From IMG/VR virus record IMGVR_UViG_3300042402_001492, positions 1-37,540 of that record: 37,540 nucleotides of DNA. The stretch is one strand, 5' to 3'. The translations under genes and the position numbers were made by a program. The stretch comes from a virus. Under the pieces are notes generated by a model, which made no database searches, had not been told where the DNA came from, and worked only from the letters and a program-made list of their open reading frames with translations. Below, one piece after another: positions 25,201-33,324 of the stretch (the first letter of the stretch is position 1; each line of letters starts with the position of its first letter).

Positions 25201-28200
25201 TCCAATGTACACGCTGCAATCGTTAATACACTGGTCAACCACATATCCAAACTGATCGCTGTTGCCAGGAGTTTCTGATATTATAGTTTGTATCAACGCA
25301 AAATTGTTGGTTTCAACTGTTACAATGTCGCCTACAGCGATTGCAGTGTCAACAAGTGTTACTGTGCTACCAGCAACAGAGAATGTTCCTGCAATATTGC
25401 CATTGGTATTAGTCAGGAACTGACCATTTAATAGAACTGAAACAGGTGCAGTCGGAGATTCCACAGTGGTATAATTAACAACACTGGCATCGGTCACTTG
25501 GAAATTCTGTATACTTCTATCAAACACATACACTTTACCAGCATCAGCAATACCGTTGACACTGACAGTAGGAGTACCTACCATAACTTGACGTCCGTCG
25601 GTGGTTGTAGATACGCTGAATCCAAATTGTTCTGTGCTGGATAACCCAGGAACAGTTAAAGTGTCAACCAAGGTGTAGTAAGTTTGTGCTTTTACAGCAA
25701 TCTGCGCAGTGTTGGCAGGAGCTGTGGCAAATATAAGGTTCTGCGATCCATCAACTGTGTAGTCAATCTCAGGACGTTGTATTGCTGAATCAAGGTAAAC
25801 CACAACTGCGTATTCATTGACCGCAGAATATATGTTGGCCAAACTGAAAGTGACAGTGGATCCGTCGCCTGCAAATGACGAAGCAGCACGACGAGTGATT
25901 GTTACCAATGAACCTTCCAACGGAGGAACAGGGAATACTACATAATTGTCGGACACAGTGTAATCTGTGCCAAATGTCTGTATTTGATCGCCTACTGCCA
26001 CTGACAGTTGTTCGTCAGCAGCAATAACAATTTTGTCGCTGTACAAGAACAAGTTTTGGCTGGCACCAGCAATCAATTTTGTGGACTGTGTCTGATAGTC
26101 TACCCGGCCATATGCATAAACAATATTTCCGCCAGGTGCGCCCACATAGATCCAACGCTCGTCTTGACTCATTGTGACTGAGTGTCCAAAACGGTCAGTA
26201 GATGTCACAGCATCAGCAGGAGGAATTGCCAGCAACTGTGCCTGTTCAAATACGTTTGATCCCGGATCTCTATAGATTACAGCAGCATATCCACGATCGG
26301 TGGAACTGGCACTGGCACCTATAACAGCCCAGTTTTGATCGCCAATGTCGGACGCATTGCCGTAGCCGGCAGCATCAGTGGTACCTAGTTGCAAAATACT
26401 GTTTTGTTCGTACACATTGTCAGGCGTCTTAACATAAGTGTACACCGCACCCGGGGCGGTGCCCGCTGCGGTGGGGTTGTAGCCAGGAGCTCCAATCAAG
26501 GCGCTGAGATTGCTGAGACCTTGCGCAACACTGGCACCAAACCGAGTATTTTCGTACTGTGTTTCTGGTATTAATTCTGTAGGTGATCCAAACGGATCTG
26601 TTTTTTCAATAACTTCCCATAGGCCGTTGCCGTTGTTGTCTACCCATACTCTAGCACCCGGAACCAGCTGCAAGGCATATGGAAGATCAATCACATCGGC
26701 TGCTTGTGCAACGCGAGCAGTTTGTAGTGTAAAGCCTAAGCCGTCGCCAGTTATAGTGGTTTGGAATCCAGTGAATACATAATCAATCAACAAGGATGTG
26801 ATATCTGTTACCACACGCACACGATAGATACCGTTGATTGCTGGGTCAAAGTACTTGATCACCAGCACGTCGCCCACTGACAATCCGTGCGGCTTGCTGA
26901 ATTCCACAAGAGCTCGGCCATCTAAGTTGTCTGATACTGAAGTAATATCACCGGAGATTAACTCTGTGCGGTAAACACTCCAGTCGTAGGGATTGATCTT
27001 GGCCACCCAAATGGTAGTTGCTTGACCGATGTCGTCTAATACCAGGCTGTTGAATCCTGCATCAAATTCAAACAGTGTTAGGTCTACATCATTTAAGTTC
27101 ACGTATCCAGCAGTGGGCAGGGCAACATCTGCCGACGACGGAACAGTAGTGGTAGGCAGAATATCAGGAGAATTTAATACTGTGCTGGACTTCCAGACAT
27201 TTTCTAACAACACTGTTTGATCAGCTGCTGATTCTTGTTGCGGCAATACTACCTGGATCAAACTAGGGTCGCTGGGTAGCAGGGCTTCGTTTAATCTCAA
27301 CTCAAAGTAACTGCGGTTGGCAGTTGCGCCGTACTGACTACGTAAGATAGCCCAGTATTCGTAGATGTCGTATTGTGCTATTTCTTTGCCTAGGTCAGCA
27401 AGACTAAACAGTTCTGCTGCACGTATGGTACCTTTGCTGCCCAAGAACTGTTGGTACAGATTAACTTGGCTTACGTCATCTAAGTTGAGAGCCTGCATGT
27501 ACTCTCTAGGACGGAATCCAATCAAGCCATAACTAAACAGGTCGACTTCGGTTTCAAGGTTGGCATCAAACACGCTGTAGGCTGTGGCCAACTGATCGCT
27601 GGCGTTGGCTGCATTAGGTAACAGACCTTTCTGTATTGCGCCATAGTCGCTCTTGATCCAAAGATTGTAATTAAATTCTTGGCTGGGCTGAATGATTGTG
27701 CCGGATGACCAGTATTCGTTCTTAAACAACACAATCTCACCTTTGGCATACTTTTGATTTGGAATCCATTCCTGTATATTGTCTTGGTTAAGTACGAAAC
27801 CGGGTGCATTAACAGTGCCGTTCCAATCGCCGCTGAGATTACCAGAAACTAAAATACGATTCTGTCTAGCGCCAGTTACCGGTTGATAAATCAAGTCAGC
27901 AAAGATACTGCGATTGTCTAGAACCATCATGTGTTCGTAAGCAGTGAATCTCAAATTAGCAAAGTTTATGGTATCACTTGTCAGTGTTGTTATCTTAAAG
28001 AAATTGTTTAAACGTTCAATTACTAAATTACCTGTTGACAACGGCTGCCGATTTTGATTTAAAACAATATCGTCTGGGCTGTATGTTTTGATGCTGTCAA
28101 CTACACTGAGTGGCTGATCAACACTGATGCTGGTAGCAGCCGGATTCAAGTTGATGATTGTGCCAACTGCCCAGCCCTGCTGAGTCCAGTATACAAATTC

Positions 28201-31200
28201 CTGAGCCATCTGCAGCCAGTCAAGAACATACCCATTTTCTCTATCAGCAAATACCAAGCCTTGGTTTTCCAGCAGTTTACCGTAACTGACCAAAAAGTCG
28301 CAAACACCACCAATGTTGGTAAATGTAAATCCATAAGGAACTTTGACCACGTTTGTGGTATGTTCCAGCGATACTCTGACTTCGTCGGCGCCGATGGAAA
28401 TTGTTGCGGAGCGACCACTGGGTCTCGATTCAAGTATTTCAAAATAGGGATTTTTTGTACTGTATCCCAGCACTGTATAACCGTTTTGTACTTTTTGGAC
28501 AATGACCGAACTGTAGGTTATTTCGTTAAAGGGCTGATTCTTGTACAGCAATAACTGATAGCTTTCGTCTGGTAACAGCAGGCTGGTGTTAAGGCTGCTG
28601 GGTGTAGATCTTTCAGTGTAGACTTTGAGATAATTTTTGTCGCTGAATGCTGCCATTCTCCAACACAAACGAATATCAATGTTGTTTAATGTCAGCGTCA
28701 GATTATCAGTTGAGTTAATACCCAACTGACGGTTGTAGTCAATGATCCAGTTTAGGTAGCTGGCCTTGCTGGTACCATTGCCGTATAACGGTGTTAATTT
28801 TTTAGCATCTAAACGATAACGGCCATCCCAGAGATACTGATCTAAGGGTGCATCAAACACATAACGATCGCGATCCGATAACAGACTGAAGAATTCAGCT
28901 GGTTTAGTCAATGCCAATAATCGCATGACTGCAAACGGCCAGGCACTCGAAGTGCGCCATGCGTTTTCTACAGGACCGTCGTCACCAAACGTCCAGCTGC
29001 GACGGAAGCTGGTAGCATTGTAGTTTCCGATCACAGAATATAACGGACCAACCAATTGACCTTCTGAATCAACTGGCAATACTTGCGGCAGTTCTGGACG
29101 AACAAAGCGTGGGTCAACTCTGTAGTTTCCGGGTTCTTTGATCAGGCCAGCAGCCAGATCGTCCCATAGAACTGTGTTACCTGAAGTAAATGGTGCTACG
29201 CCGTATTCTGCTGCCCACCAATCAGGTTCTTCAGTTAAGCCCAGCATTTGCCACGGTGTTGAATCTGGTGTGTAAGTGTCGTAAAAATAGTTGTAAAGTC
29301 CGCGCCAAGCACCAACCGGCGCCGGTTGTGTGGTTAATACATTACTGCTTTGACTATAGTTGTAGGTAAATTCATTATCAGCAATATAATTCTGTGTGGT
29401 ATAATCTAATTTGTTCCAGCCTACCCAAGTCAAGAAGTCTGTGCTAAGAATGTCATTTACTTGGATCAGTGTATACTCTGTGGTTCTAAACTGTCCAGGC
29501 ACAACGTCTTCGTATATCAAAGGTATTGTTGAAACAATCTTCAGGTTGTTGAAGATTCTCTTTTCAAATTCTAATAGTACCTGATCTCTTATATCACTGA
29601 ACGCCAACGTTATAGAGCCATCGTGGCCACGGATGACAACACGCGGATCAACATAAGTAGTATCAACATAAATTTCTGGACGGAACGCAGGATATAATCC
29701 AATCTTGGTTGGCGTGTTAGGCACGTAGCTGCCGTAAGTGGTTGGATATTCACGAATCTGTATAATATCGCCAACAGCCAGTGCTGTGGTAATCACAAGG
29801 CTTGGTGCATCTGGTACTACATCATAATCGTATCCACGAGTCAGTAGTATGCCGTTTAAGAATACCGATAGACCCAAATAGTTTGATGCTGTAAAATCGT
29901 ATGTCTGAATGGTGTCAAATGTGGGTGTGCTGACAAACGAATAAGTGTAAGTATTCTCTGTATAAGTTTCGCCAGCAGTGATCATGTCAGACCAGTAGAA
30001 CGGCGATATTTCGCTACGTCCCAAGCTGATCTCTTGTAGCACTGCGTCAAGCACTTGCGTGGCTGTTAAGTTTTCAAAGTCGCCGTTGGCTGTGAGATCT
30101 AACAGCAAGGCTTTAAATTTAGCATATTCTCTGCTGTTGAATTCTAAGGAATTGAACAGTTCAAACTGTTGTTTGCGTAAGAACACACCGGTCAATGCCA
30201 ACGGTGACGAATGCTGGACAATGACATCGCCATAGGTGATGATATCGCCTAAGTCTCGTGTGTTGTTGGCTCCAACAATAGGTCCTTGAATAGTTTTTAG
30301 ATTCTGACCAATGCTTTCGTAGTGTGTACGGATAGTGCCCAGTGTAAATGTGTTGCTGTTTTCGTTTAGCGGATTATTTTCTAAGTTCAGCGGTATTTGA
30401 TAAAACCCAATGCTGCTGGTTTGGTTGCTTAGAACTTGTACTTCAATTACAGCACCGGTGGTCACACTGTCTACCAGGGTTATTGTGGTAGAACTTGCGC
30501 CTGTTGTATAAGTGTAGTTTGTGGGATCTAAGAAAATACCTTCTACAAATAACTGTATTGGTGCGTATACAGTTTCTGTATCAATAGCAATGTCCAACAC
30601 CAGGGGAGATTGGTCATAAACAAAACTAAACACCTGGCGACTACGATTTTCAGCGGCCGCACGTTGCCAGCCTATTAGACTACCAAAAGTTACACGGTCT
30701 ACATACTGTCTAATAAATCCTGTACTGATTGCCAGTTCTGAACTGGCATTGTTGCGAACATAGATAAAAGTGTCGGTGTAAAGATAATTTTCAAATACAA
30801 TATCTCCCACGTTGCTGATATTGAGATATCGTAACGGGAATCCCAAGAATTCGTCTATAATTTGTGTGGTGCCGTTGGCATAGCCAAACAGTTGGCTACC
30901 TCTAAAAGTGGTACTGGGATAAACAACAAGATTACTGAAGCTGACACCATTGGCATCAAATACATCAAACAGGGGCGGTTGGTTCACATTGATTTTTTCT
31001 TGTGCTGGCAACCAATTAACTCCGTCAAACCAAAAACTCTTTCCTTGTTGAATATTGCCACTCAGTGTAACCACAGTTTGATTTACTAATGCAGTGCCGT
31101 TGGGCACTTCAACTAAGTCAATGATTAGAATACCGCTGTTGTTGGGATCAATGAACTGTACTTCGTAAATTTTATTGCGTACATCTGGATCAAGATCAGC

Positions 31201-33324
31201 AGCAAATATTACGCGGCTACCAGTGATAAATGTGTAACCATCAATGCCGTAGCCACGCTGACCGTTGATGTTGCTGAGTGCATCAGTTTCTACAAAGTCA
31301 ACTATGTCAACCGGTTGCTTGCCTTGTGTTCCAAAATTGTACAGATTAATATCAGCACGGAATTCAATGATGGGACGCTTGGCACGACGACTGTTGTCGA
31401 TTACCTGATCTTGATTATTGTAAGTAGCTGTGGCTCTAATAACATCAATGTGGAACCATCGGTTACTGCGTGTCCACGCATTGAGATCTTGACTGGCACG
31501 ATTGATGGTGATATAGTCTGGCACAGTGGGTGCGTTTAGACTTGAATCGTAGGGTTCGCTGTCGTAGCTGGTACTGTCGTAGGGAATTGTTGCGCTGCGT
31601 GTATAGGTTTCTGGAGTTACAAAGTTGCTCACCGGCAATAGTTTAATACCGTTGCCTATGTTGATACCAGTTACAGCAGTGTTGGGTAATGCAGCACCTG
31701 CAGGAGATCCGGCTCCTGTATTCAATATGCTTTCTTCTACAGTTTCATAGATGTACTGATGAAAACTACTGGTATGAGTGCTGCCTGTCATCCGTTGGCC
31801 TTGGTGCACATGAAAGGCACCAAAGTACGCTTCGCCATCTACAAATCCCACGCGAGCATCAACTCCGGGTCCAGTGCCAACACCTTCTACATAGTATTCT
31901 AAGTTTTGATAGCGAGCAGGCTCAACAGGTCCACGGAACTGTACTTTAAGTCCGTTGGTAAACACCACTCCATTGGGACTGGTGTAATTTTTAGCACCAA
32001 TGATGTCGTCCAGGTCAATAAATAACTCTTCACCTGGATCTACCAGTTTGATACGACCATACAATGCTGGATTCTCACTGTCTTGATAAAAGAGATCATC
32101 AAGAACCGCAGTCAACAACGGAACTTGTTGGAAATAGCCTTCAGCATCTTTGTACCATTGGGTACTGGCATAGACTGTACCAAAGTTAATGGTAAACTTG
32201 CTGAAATTGGCAATTGTCTGTATGCTGGTCAACTGCATAAACGGATTGCCAGACAAGTCGTTGATGTATTGAATCTGCCAGATACTGTAACGCTGTGCTT
32301 GGCTGTCAATGTTGGTAGTTTGATCAAATGTGGTTGTGTCAAAGCTGCCAACAAGTCCGTTGTCGGCGTTGTCGCGTGGCAAAGGATCAAACTGTGTGGT
32401 CACTTGCCAGCCACCAGCTTCGGCATCAGCAGTGGTGTTGGTAAAAATTACAGTACGACCATTGAGGTTGGTGATACCGTCAATACCTTCTGGATATTGA
32501 GCTAAGAATTCGCTGACATAAACATTGTTGAGCTGATTGAACTTTAAACCTGTCAACAAATCCACTGTGCCAATATTGGTCAGTGTGTAGTAAAAGTCTT
32601 GTGCTGTTTTAAGAGGAACATTAAAAGTAACTGTGCCCTGTGATTCACCGTTGTTGACCACTCCTAGTACATCTCTGCTGCTGATGTTGGGAGTAGCTGG
32701 CATACGACCGTTGACGCCAGGTGCTGCTTGAATCCAAAAATCAAAGCCGGGTTGATTGACTACAAACTCATAGTTGCCGCCACGAACCAAGGTCAGCACA
32801 GGATTGTTACCGGCCAGGTCGCTGAATGTATAAGCTGTTTCTCCGCGGGTGATATCCCACGAGTCAGTTAGAGCAATAGGAGTGCCAAACACATCAACAG
32901 AATCAGGACCTTGCGGTAACCAGTAATATTGGCTGTAGTTTGTGAACTTGTCTAAGTCGCAGAAAGGATCCCAGGCGTAGTATTCGCTTTGAAACAGTGC
33001 ATCCTGGCGTGTGGTATCAGCACCTTTGATATTCAGTGCGTCAATAATACCAGGATACGTAACAACATCCTCAACTGTGTTGGTATCAGGCTTTAAGAAA
33101 ACAACACCAGGTTCAAGTTGGTAATCACTTCTTGTGGCAGTTGGTTCAGTAACATAATTGTCAGCAGGGTTAACACCTGGGCCAACTCGCCGTCCCACAT
33201 ATCCTTGAGTGCGCTTGATAACAGCTTCTTGAGTCAGCTGATCGAGTGTGGCATTGAAGAATTGACGGTTCGTTTGTGTACGAAATATTTCTGGTAGTAG
33301 GTCTACGGTGCGACGTGTGGCCAT
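19207..33324 (-). CDS. Giant tail/baseplate structural protein, 4705 aa
   Basis: One uninterrupted frame of 14.1 kb starting in a TAATG overlap with gp6. The N-terminus (LLPEIFRTQTNRQFFNATLD, GYVGRR, YQLEPGV, YSQYYWLPQGPDSVDVF) resembles large structural proteins that follow gp6 in marine T4-like phages. Residues about 175-250 (LTLVRGGNYEFVVNQPG, NISSRDVLGVVNNGES) look like a small beta-sandwich. Residues about 2255-3020 hold seven FG-GAP-like blades. Beta modules of the form V-x-[LV]-N-G-x-x-L ... Y ... V-T-[IL] ... A-P recur near 926, 1148, 2421-2548, 2618-2675, 2785-2852 and 4079-4480. Later landmarks are VGEIWWNTSNARFIDVNQDD (about 3110), GGGFVDTYSSHAPEEL (about 4011) and IDGERIAYRS with LRRGTAGTG (about 4540-4570). 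It probably forms a large peripheral baseplate or fibre structure that contacts the host; no enzymatic domain is recognised. Confidence 0.88.
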   Translation of the reverse strand: MATRRTVDLLPEIFRTQTNRQFFNATLDQLTQEAVIKRTQGYVGRRVGPGVNPADNYVTEPTATRSDYQLEPGVVFLKPDTNTVEDVVTYPGIIDALNIKGADTTRQDALFQSEYYAWDPFCDLDKFTNYSQYYWLPQGPDSVDVFGTPIALTDSWDITRGETAYTFSDLAGNNPVLTLVRGGNYEFVVNQPGFDFWIQAAPGVNGRMPATPNISSRDVLGVVNNGESQGTVTFNVPLKTAQDFYYTLTNIGTVDLLTGLKFNQLNNVYVSEFLAQYPEGIDGITNLNGRTVIFTNTTADAEAGGWQVTTQFDPLPRDNADNGLVGSFDTTTFDQTTNIDSQAQRYSIWQIQYINDLSGNPFMQLTSIQTIANFSKFTINFGTVYASTQWYKDAEGYFQQVPLLTAVLDDLFYQDSENPALYGRIKLVDPGEELFIDLDDIIGAKNYTSPNGVVFTNGLKVQFRGPVEPARYQNLEYYVEGVGTGPGVDARVGFVDGEAYFGAFHVHQGQRMTGSTHTSSFHQYIYETVEESILNTGAGSPAGAALPNTAVTGINIGNGIKLLPVSNFVTPETYTRSATIPYDSTSYDSEPYDSSLNAPTVPDYITINRASQDLNAWTRSNRWFHIDVIRATATYNNQDQVIDNSRRAKRPIIEFRADINLYNFGTQGKQPVDIVDFVETDALSNINGQRGYGIDGYTFITGSRVIFAADLDPDVRNKIYEVQFIDPNNSGILIIDLVEVPNGTALVNQTVVTLSGNIQQGKSFWFDGVNWLPAQEKINVNQPPLFDVFDANGVSFSNLVVYPSTTFRGSQLFGYANGTTQIIDEFLGFPLRYLNISNVGDIVFENYLYTDTFIYVRNNASSELAISTGFIRQYVDRVTFGSLIGWQRAAAENRSRQVFSFVYDQSPLVLDIAIDTETVYAPIQLFVEGIFLDPTNYTYTTGASSTTITLVDSVTTGAVIEVQVLSNQTSSIGFYQIPLNLENNPLNENSNTFTLGTIRTHYESIGQNLKTIQGPIVGANNTRDLGDIITYGDVIVQHSSPLALTGVFLRKQQFELFNSLEFNSREYAKFKALLLDLTANGDFENLTATQVLDAVLQEISLGRSEISPFYWSDMITAGETYTENTYTYSFVSTPTFDTIQTYDFTASNYLGLSVFLNGILLTRGYDYDVVPDAPSLVITTALAVGDIIQIREYPTTYGSYVPNTPTKIGLYPAFRPEIYVDTTYVDPRVVIRGHDGSITLAFSDIRDQVLLEFEKRIFNNLKIVSTIPLIYEDVVPGQFRTTEYTLIQVNDILSTDFLTWVGWNKLDYTTQNYIADNEFTYNYSQSSNVLTTQPAPVGAWRGLYNYFYDTYTPDSTPWQMLGLTEEPDWWAAEYGVAPFTSGNTVLWDDLAAGLIKEPGNYRVDPRFVRPELPQVLPVDSEGQLVGPLYSVIGNYNATSFRRSWTFGDDGPVENAWRTSSAWPFAVMRLLALTKPAEFFSLLSDRDRYVFDAPLDQYLWDGRYRLDAKKLTPLYGNGTSKASYLNWIIDYNRQLGINSTDNLTLTLNNIDIRLCWRMAAFSDKNYLKVYTERSTPSSLNTSLLLPDESYQLLLYKNQPFNEITYSSVIVQKVQNGYTVLGYSTKNPYFEILESRPSGRSATISIGADEVRVSLEHTTNVVKVPYGFTFTNIGGVCDFLVSYGKLLENQGLVFADRENGYVLDWLQMAQEFVYWTQQGWAVGTIINLNPAATSISVDQPLSVVDSIKTYSPDDIVLNQNRQPLSTGNLVIERLNNFFKITTLTSDTINFANLRFTAYEHMMVLDNRSIFADLIYQPVTGARQNRILVSGNLSGDWNGTVNAPGFVLNQDNIQEWIPNQKYAKGEIVLFKNEYWSSGTIIQPSQEFNYNLWIKSDYGAIQKGLLPNAANASDQLATAYSVFDANLETEVDLFSYGLIGFRPREYMQALNLDDVSQVNLYQQFLGSKGTIRAAELFSLADLGKEIAQYDIYEYWAILRSQYGATANRSYFELRLNEALLPSDPSLIQVVLPQQESAADQTVLLENVWKSSTVLNSPDILPTTTVPSSADVALPTAGYVNLNDVDLTLFEFDAGFNSLVLDDIGQATTIWVAKINPYDWSVYRTELISGDITSVSDNLDGRALVEFSKPHGLSVGDVLVIKYFDPAINGIYRVRVVTDITSLLIDYVFTGFQTTITGDGLGFTLQTARVAQAADVIDLPYALQLVPGARVWVDNNGNGLWEVIEKTDPFGSPTELIPETQYENTRFGASVAQGLSNLSALIGAPGYNPTAAGTAPGAVYTYVKTPDNVYEQNSILQLGTTDAAGYGNASDIGDQNWAVIGASASSTDRGYAAVIYRDPGSNVFEQAQLLAIPPADAVTSTDRFGHSVTMSQDERWIYVGAPGGNIVYAYGRVDYQTQSTKLIAGASQNLFLYSDKIVIAADEQLSVAVGDQIQTFGTDYTVSDNYVVFPVPPLEGSLVTITRRAASSFAGDGSTVTFSLANIYSAVNEYAVVVYLDSAIQRPEIDYTVDGSQNLIFATAPANTAQIAVKAQTYYTLVDTLTVPGLSSTEQFGFSVSTTTDGRQVMVGTPTVSVNGIADAGKVYVFDRSIQNFQVTDASVVNYTTVESPTAPVSVLLNGQFLTNTNGNIAGTFSVAGSTVTLVDTAIAVGDIVTVETNNFALIQTIISETPGNSDQFGYVVDQCINDCSVYIGAPFADSELLQSGFVEFDINQARVYGTITSTVANPVLTVGNTLRIRSFFVALTGTTIEDLVNDINAANVPNIQAAATVDVELLGDGTSTVFDVGSVYSAASSYTTRVLIDDVLQTAGVNYVYSNTDETVTFTIAPTFGSVITVVSGRIVLSVKNFAASTPLNRMQVLPGTGTAFADIGFDLYVHQQKILSPVPQSYANFGKKVFISDNTTSLLISAPNGALIEFVTFDNQTTTFDAKTTIFSDAIAQSGVVYLYDQLPSASPSVSNPAQFVFGQQIFDDSMASLDEFGAGVDYTTGTLLIGAPGNDQGDSAANYGRAVWFRNDNQLPAWQTTRVQQPVVDINLLNTVYMYDRVTNKPKQYFDYFDPLQGRLLGVVAQNINYIGAIDPAAYNIGALNNYGGSWTQEHVGEIWWNTSNARFIDVNQDDVVYASRRWGQLFPDSTVDIYQWVASVVAPVDYTGPGTPADLNSYVISGSLNQQGIFSTEYYFWVSGINTVNTAAKKTLSIETIRNYIESPRSSGISYIAPINASTVAIYNGLEYISAQDTILHVEYDQTLNDAAVHVEYQLIVQDRADGFLSPALYNKLQDSFCGVDVTGASVPDPTAPISEQYGVASRPRQSMFVNRFLALKNYLTRVNTVLLQLPIAESRVFNLLNSAEPEPSSYSGAWNKRVANYEELTYQDLAAVDVGYRYLVASDANNNGLWTIYQVANGVLPGEKVLVLVRVQNYDTKLYWNYINWYQPGYDSATRIIVEVPNYSALDTITVPQGSSVKVTANAQGKWEIYQLTDATVPTWTRVGLQDGTIEFSATLWDYSLGRFGFDVEVFDAQYYDQEPVIETRKIIQAVNEELLVGDLLIERNRALILMFNYILTEEQAPTWLAKTSLIDVNHTIRNLVPFQSYRKDNQDFVLNYIQEVKPYHVQIREFNLIYDGSDQYNGTVNDFDLPAYWDAAKNLYISPVLDNAIPPVLSTTSSLPSTSEVWQTLPWNQWYQNYLLTVESVNVFDGGEGYQLPPEVLLNGEPTTALVSRVNSAGSVVAVDVIGTLDNFVTTPVITIFGGLPEAVAWSGNTQVFSGAVIQTPAGLVYNVIASGFLNVVPPTATVSPVIDGTAVLTYLGRRARAVAVMGNGLVRDIVTTIKYDRYQYQTTVVDWEPNVSYDNGTQVRYIDRVWAANSDDSTAVLSPTFDPDQWTIVPAGDLSGVDRTMGYYTPQVNEPGLDLALLITGVDYPGVQVSAPDFNQNTGFDVGNFDINPFDNLAYGPEGRPTYDPAILDTIYESEFTDPYLGTLPAPAYAGAPPTTGPNPIVVDGGGFVDTYSSHAPEELVPGAMFDTLDMRVFTTLGSDWDVNGHGFPVSSRRYVYAAATENYNWAGLLDYPAVVQIYNLTAGVQLTPDVNFELDWPNQTATVSSDAQEGDTLVITAYSLGGGNQLYVESANGTDIESNTLIVPVQYSLIEQLVIFVNGELITNYTFVDYDTYNILITFSSSYTSADQLVITAMGTTAGGYSWSIPQTQYFVADGVNFAYTLTNSLEGTNPANIIVEKNGIRARPAEGVEYIDDGSSLQYYLPTRGGYSQALISDNDVTVYVNNEPLVLGVEFVVDPYDGSTDRTITLTASPPAGATILISVRTAAQYYISGNTLIWKTTGSLIPIAGDIVSVTTFNDTSEQNILTQVFQGPSTDGVLISQGYDDTDYDDGTVNNAPGSFDYSAGSVIQTNEFDTGRPIANVERIEVTLDGFYLFEGTGFTVDGSVVTVSGPVINASQVVSITSYTASVIPGAIAFRIFQDMRGLQSTYRITPSTTTELAAALSATADIISVVDASALSEPNLPQGIFGLITIDGERIAYRSRDTVNNTVSGLRRGTAGTGAATHAAGTAVYDIGLGNRLPAEYQNYVVSENFLADGVETTFTAADISVTNLDSTEQDEAVEVYVGGIRQTGGYTIQDADPVTIVFTTPPTKNYQVTILVKRGLSWYAPGAGTASNGIALQEQNTVAARFIRGE
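24280..26560 (-). other. FG-GAP-like beta-propeller region within the giant protein
   Basis: Seven segments follow the pattern F-G-x-x-V ... [VI]-G-[AT]-P: FGASVAQ with LIGAPGYN (about residue 2260), WAVIGASASS (about 2335), FGHSVTMSQDERWIYVGAPG (about 2378), FGFSVSTTTDGRQVMVGTP (about 2568), FGYVVDQCINDCSVYIGAPF (about 2691), FGKKVFISDNTTSLLISAPN (about 2905) and FGAGVDYTTGTLLIGAPGND (about 2993). FG-GAP repeats build the integrin-alpha seven-bladed propeller. Here several blades are separated by inserted beta modules. Confidence 0.7.
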
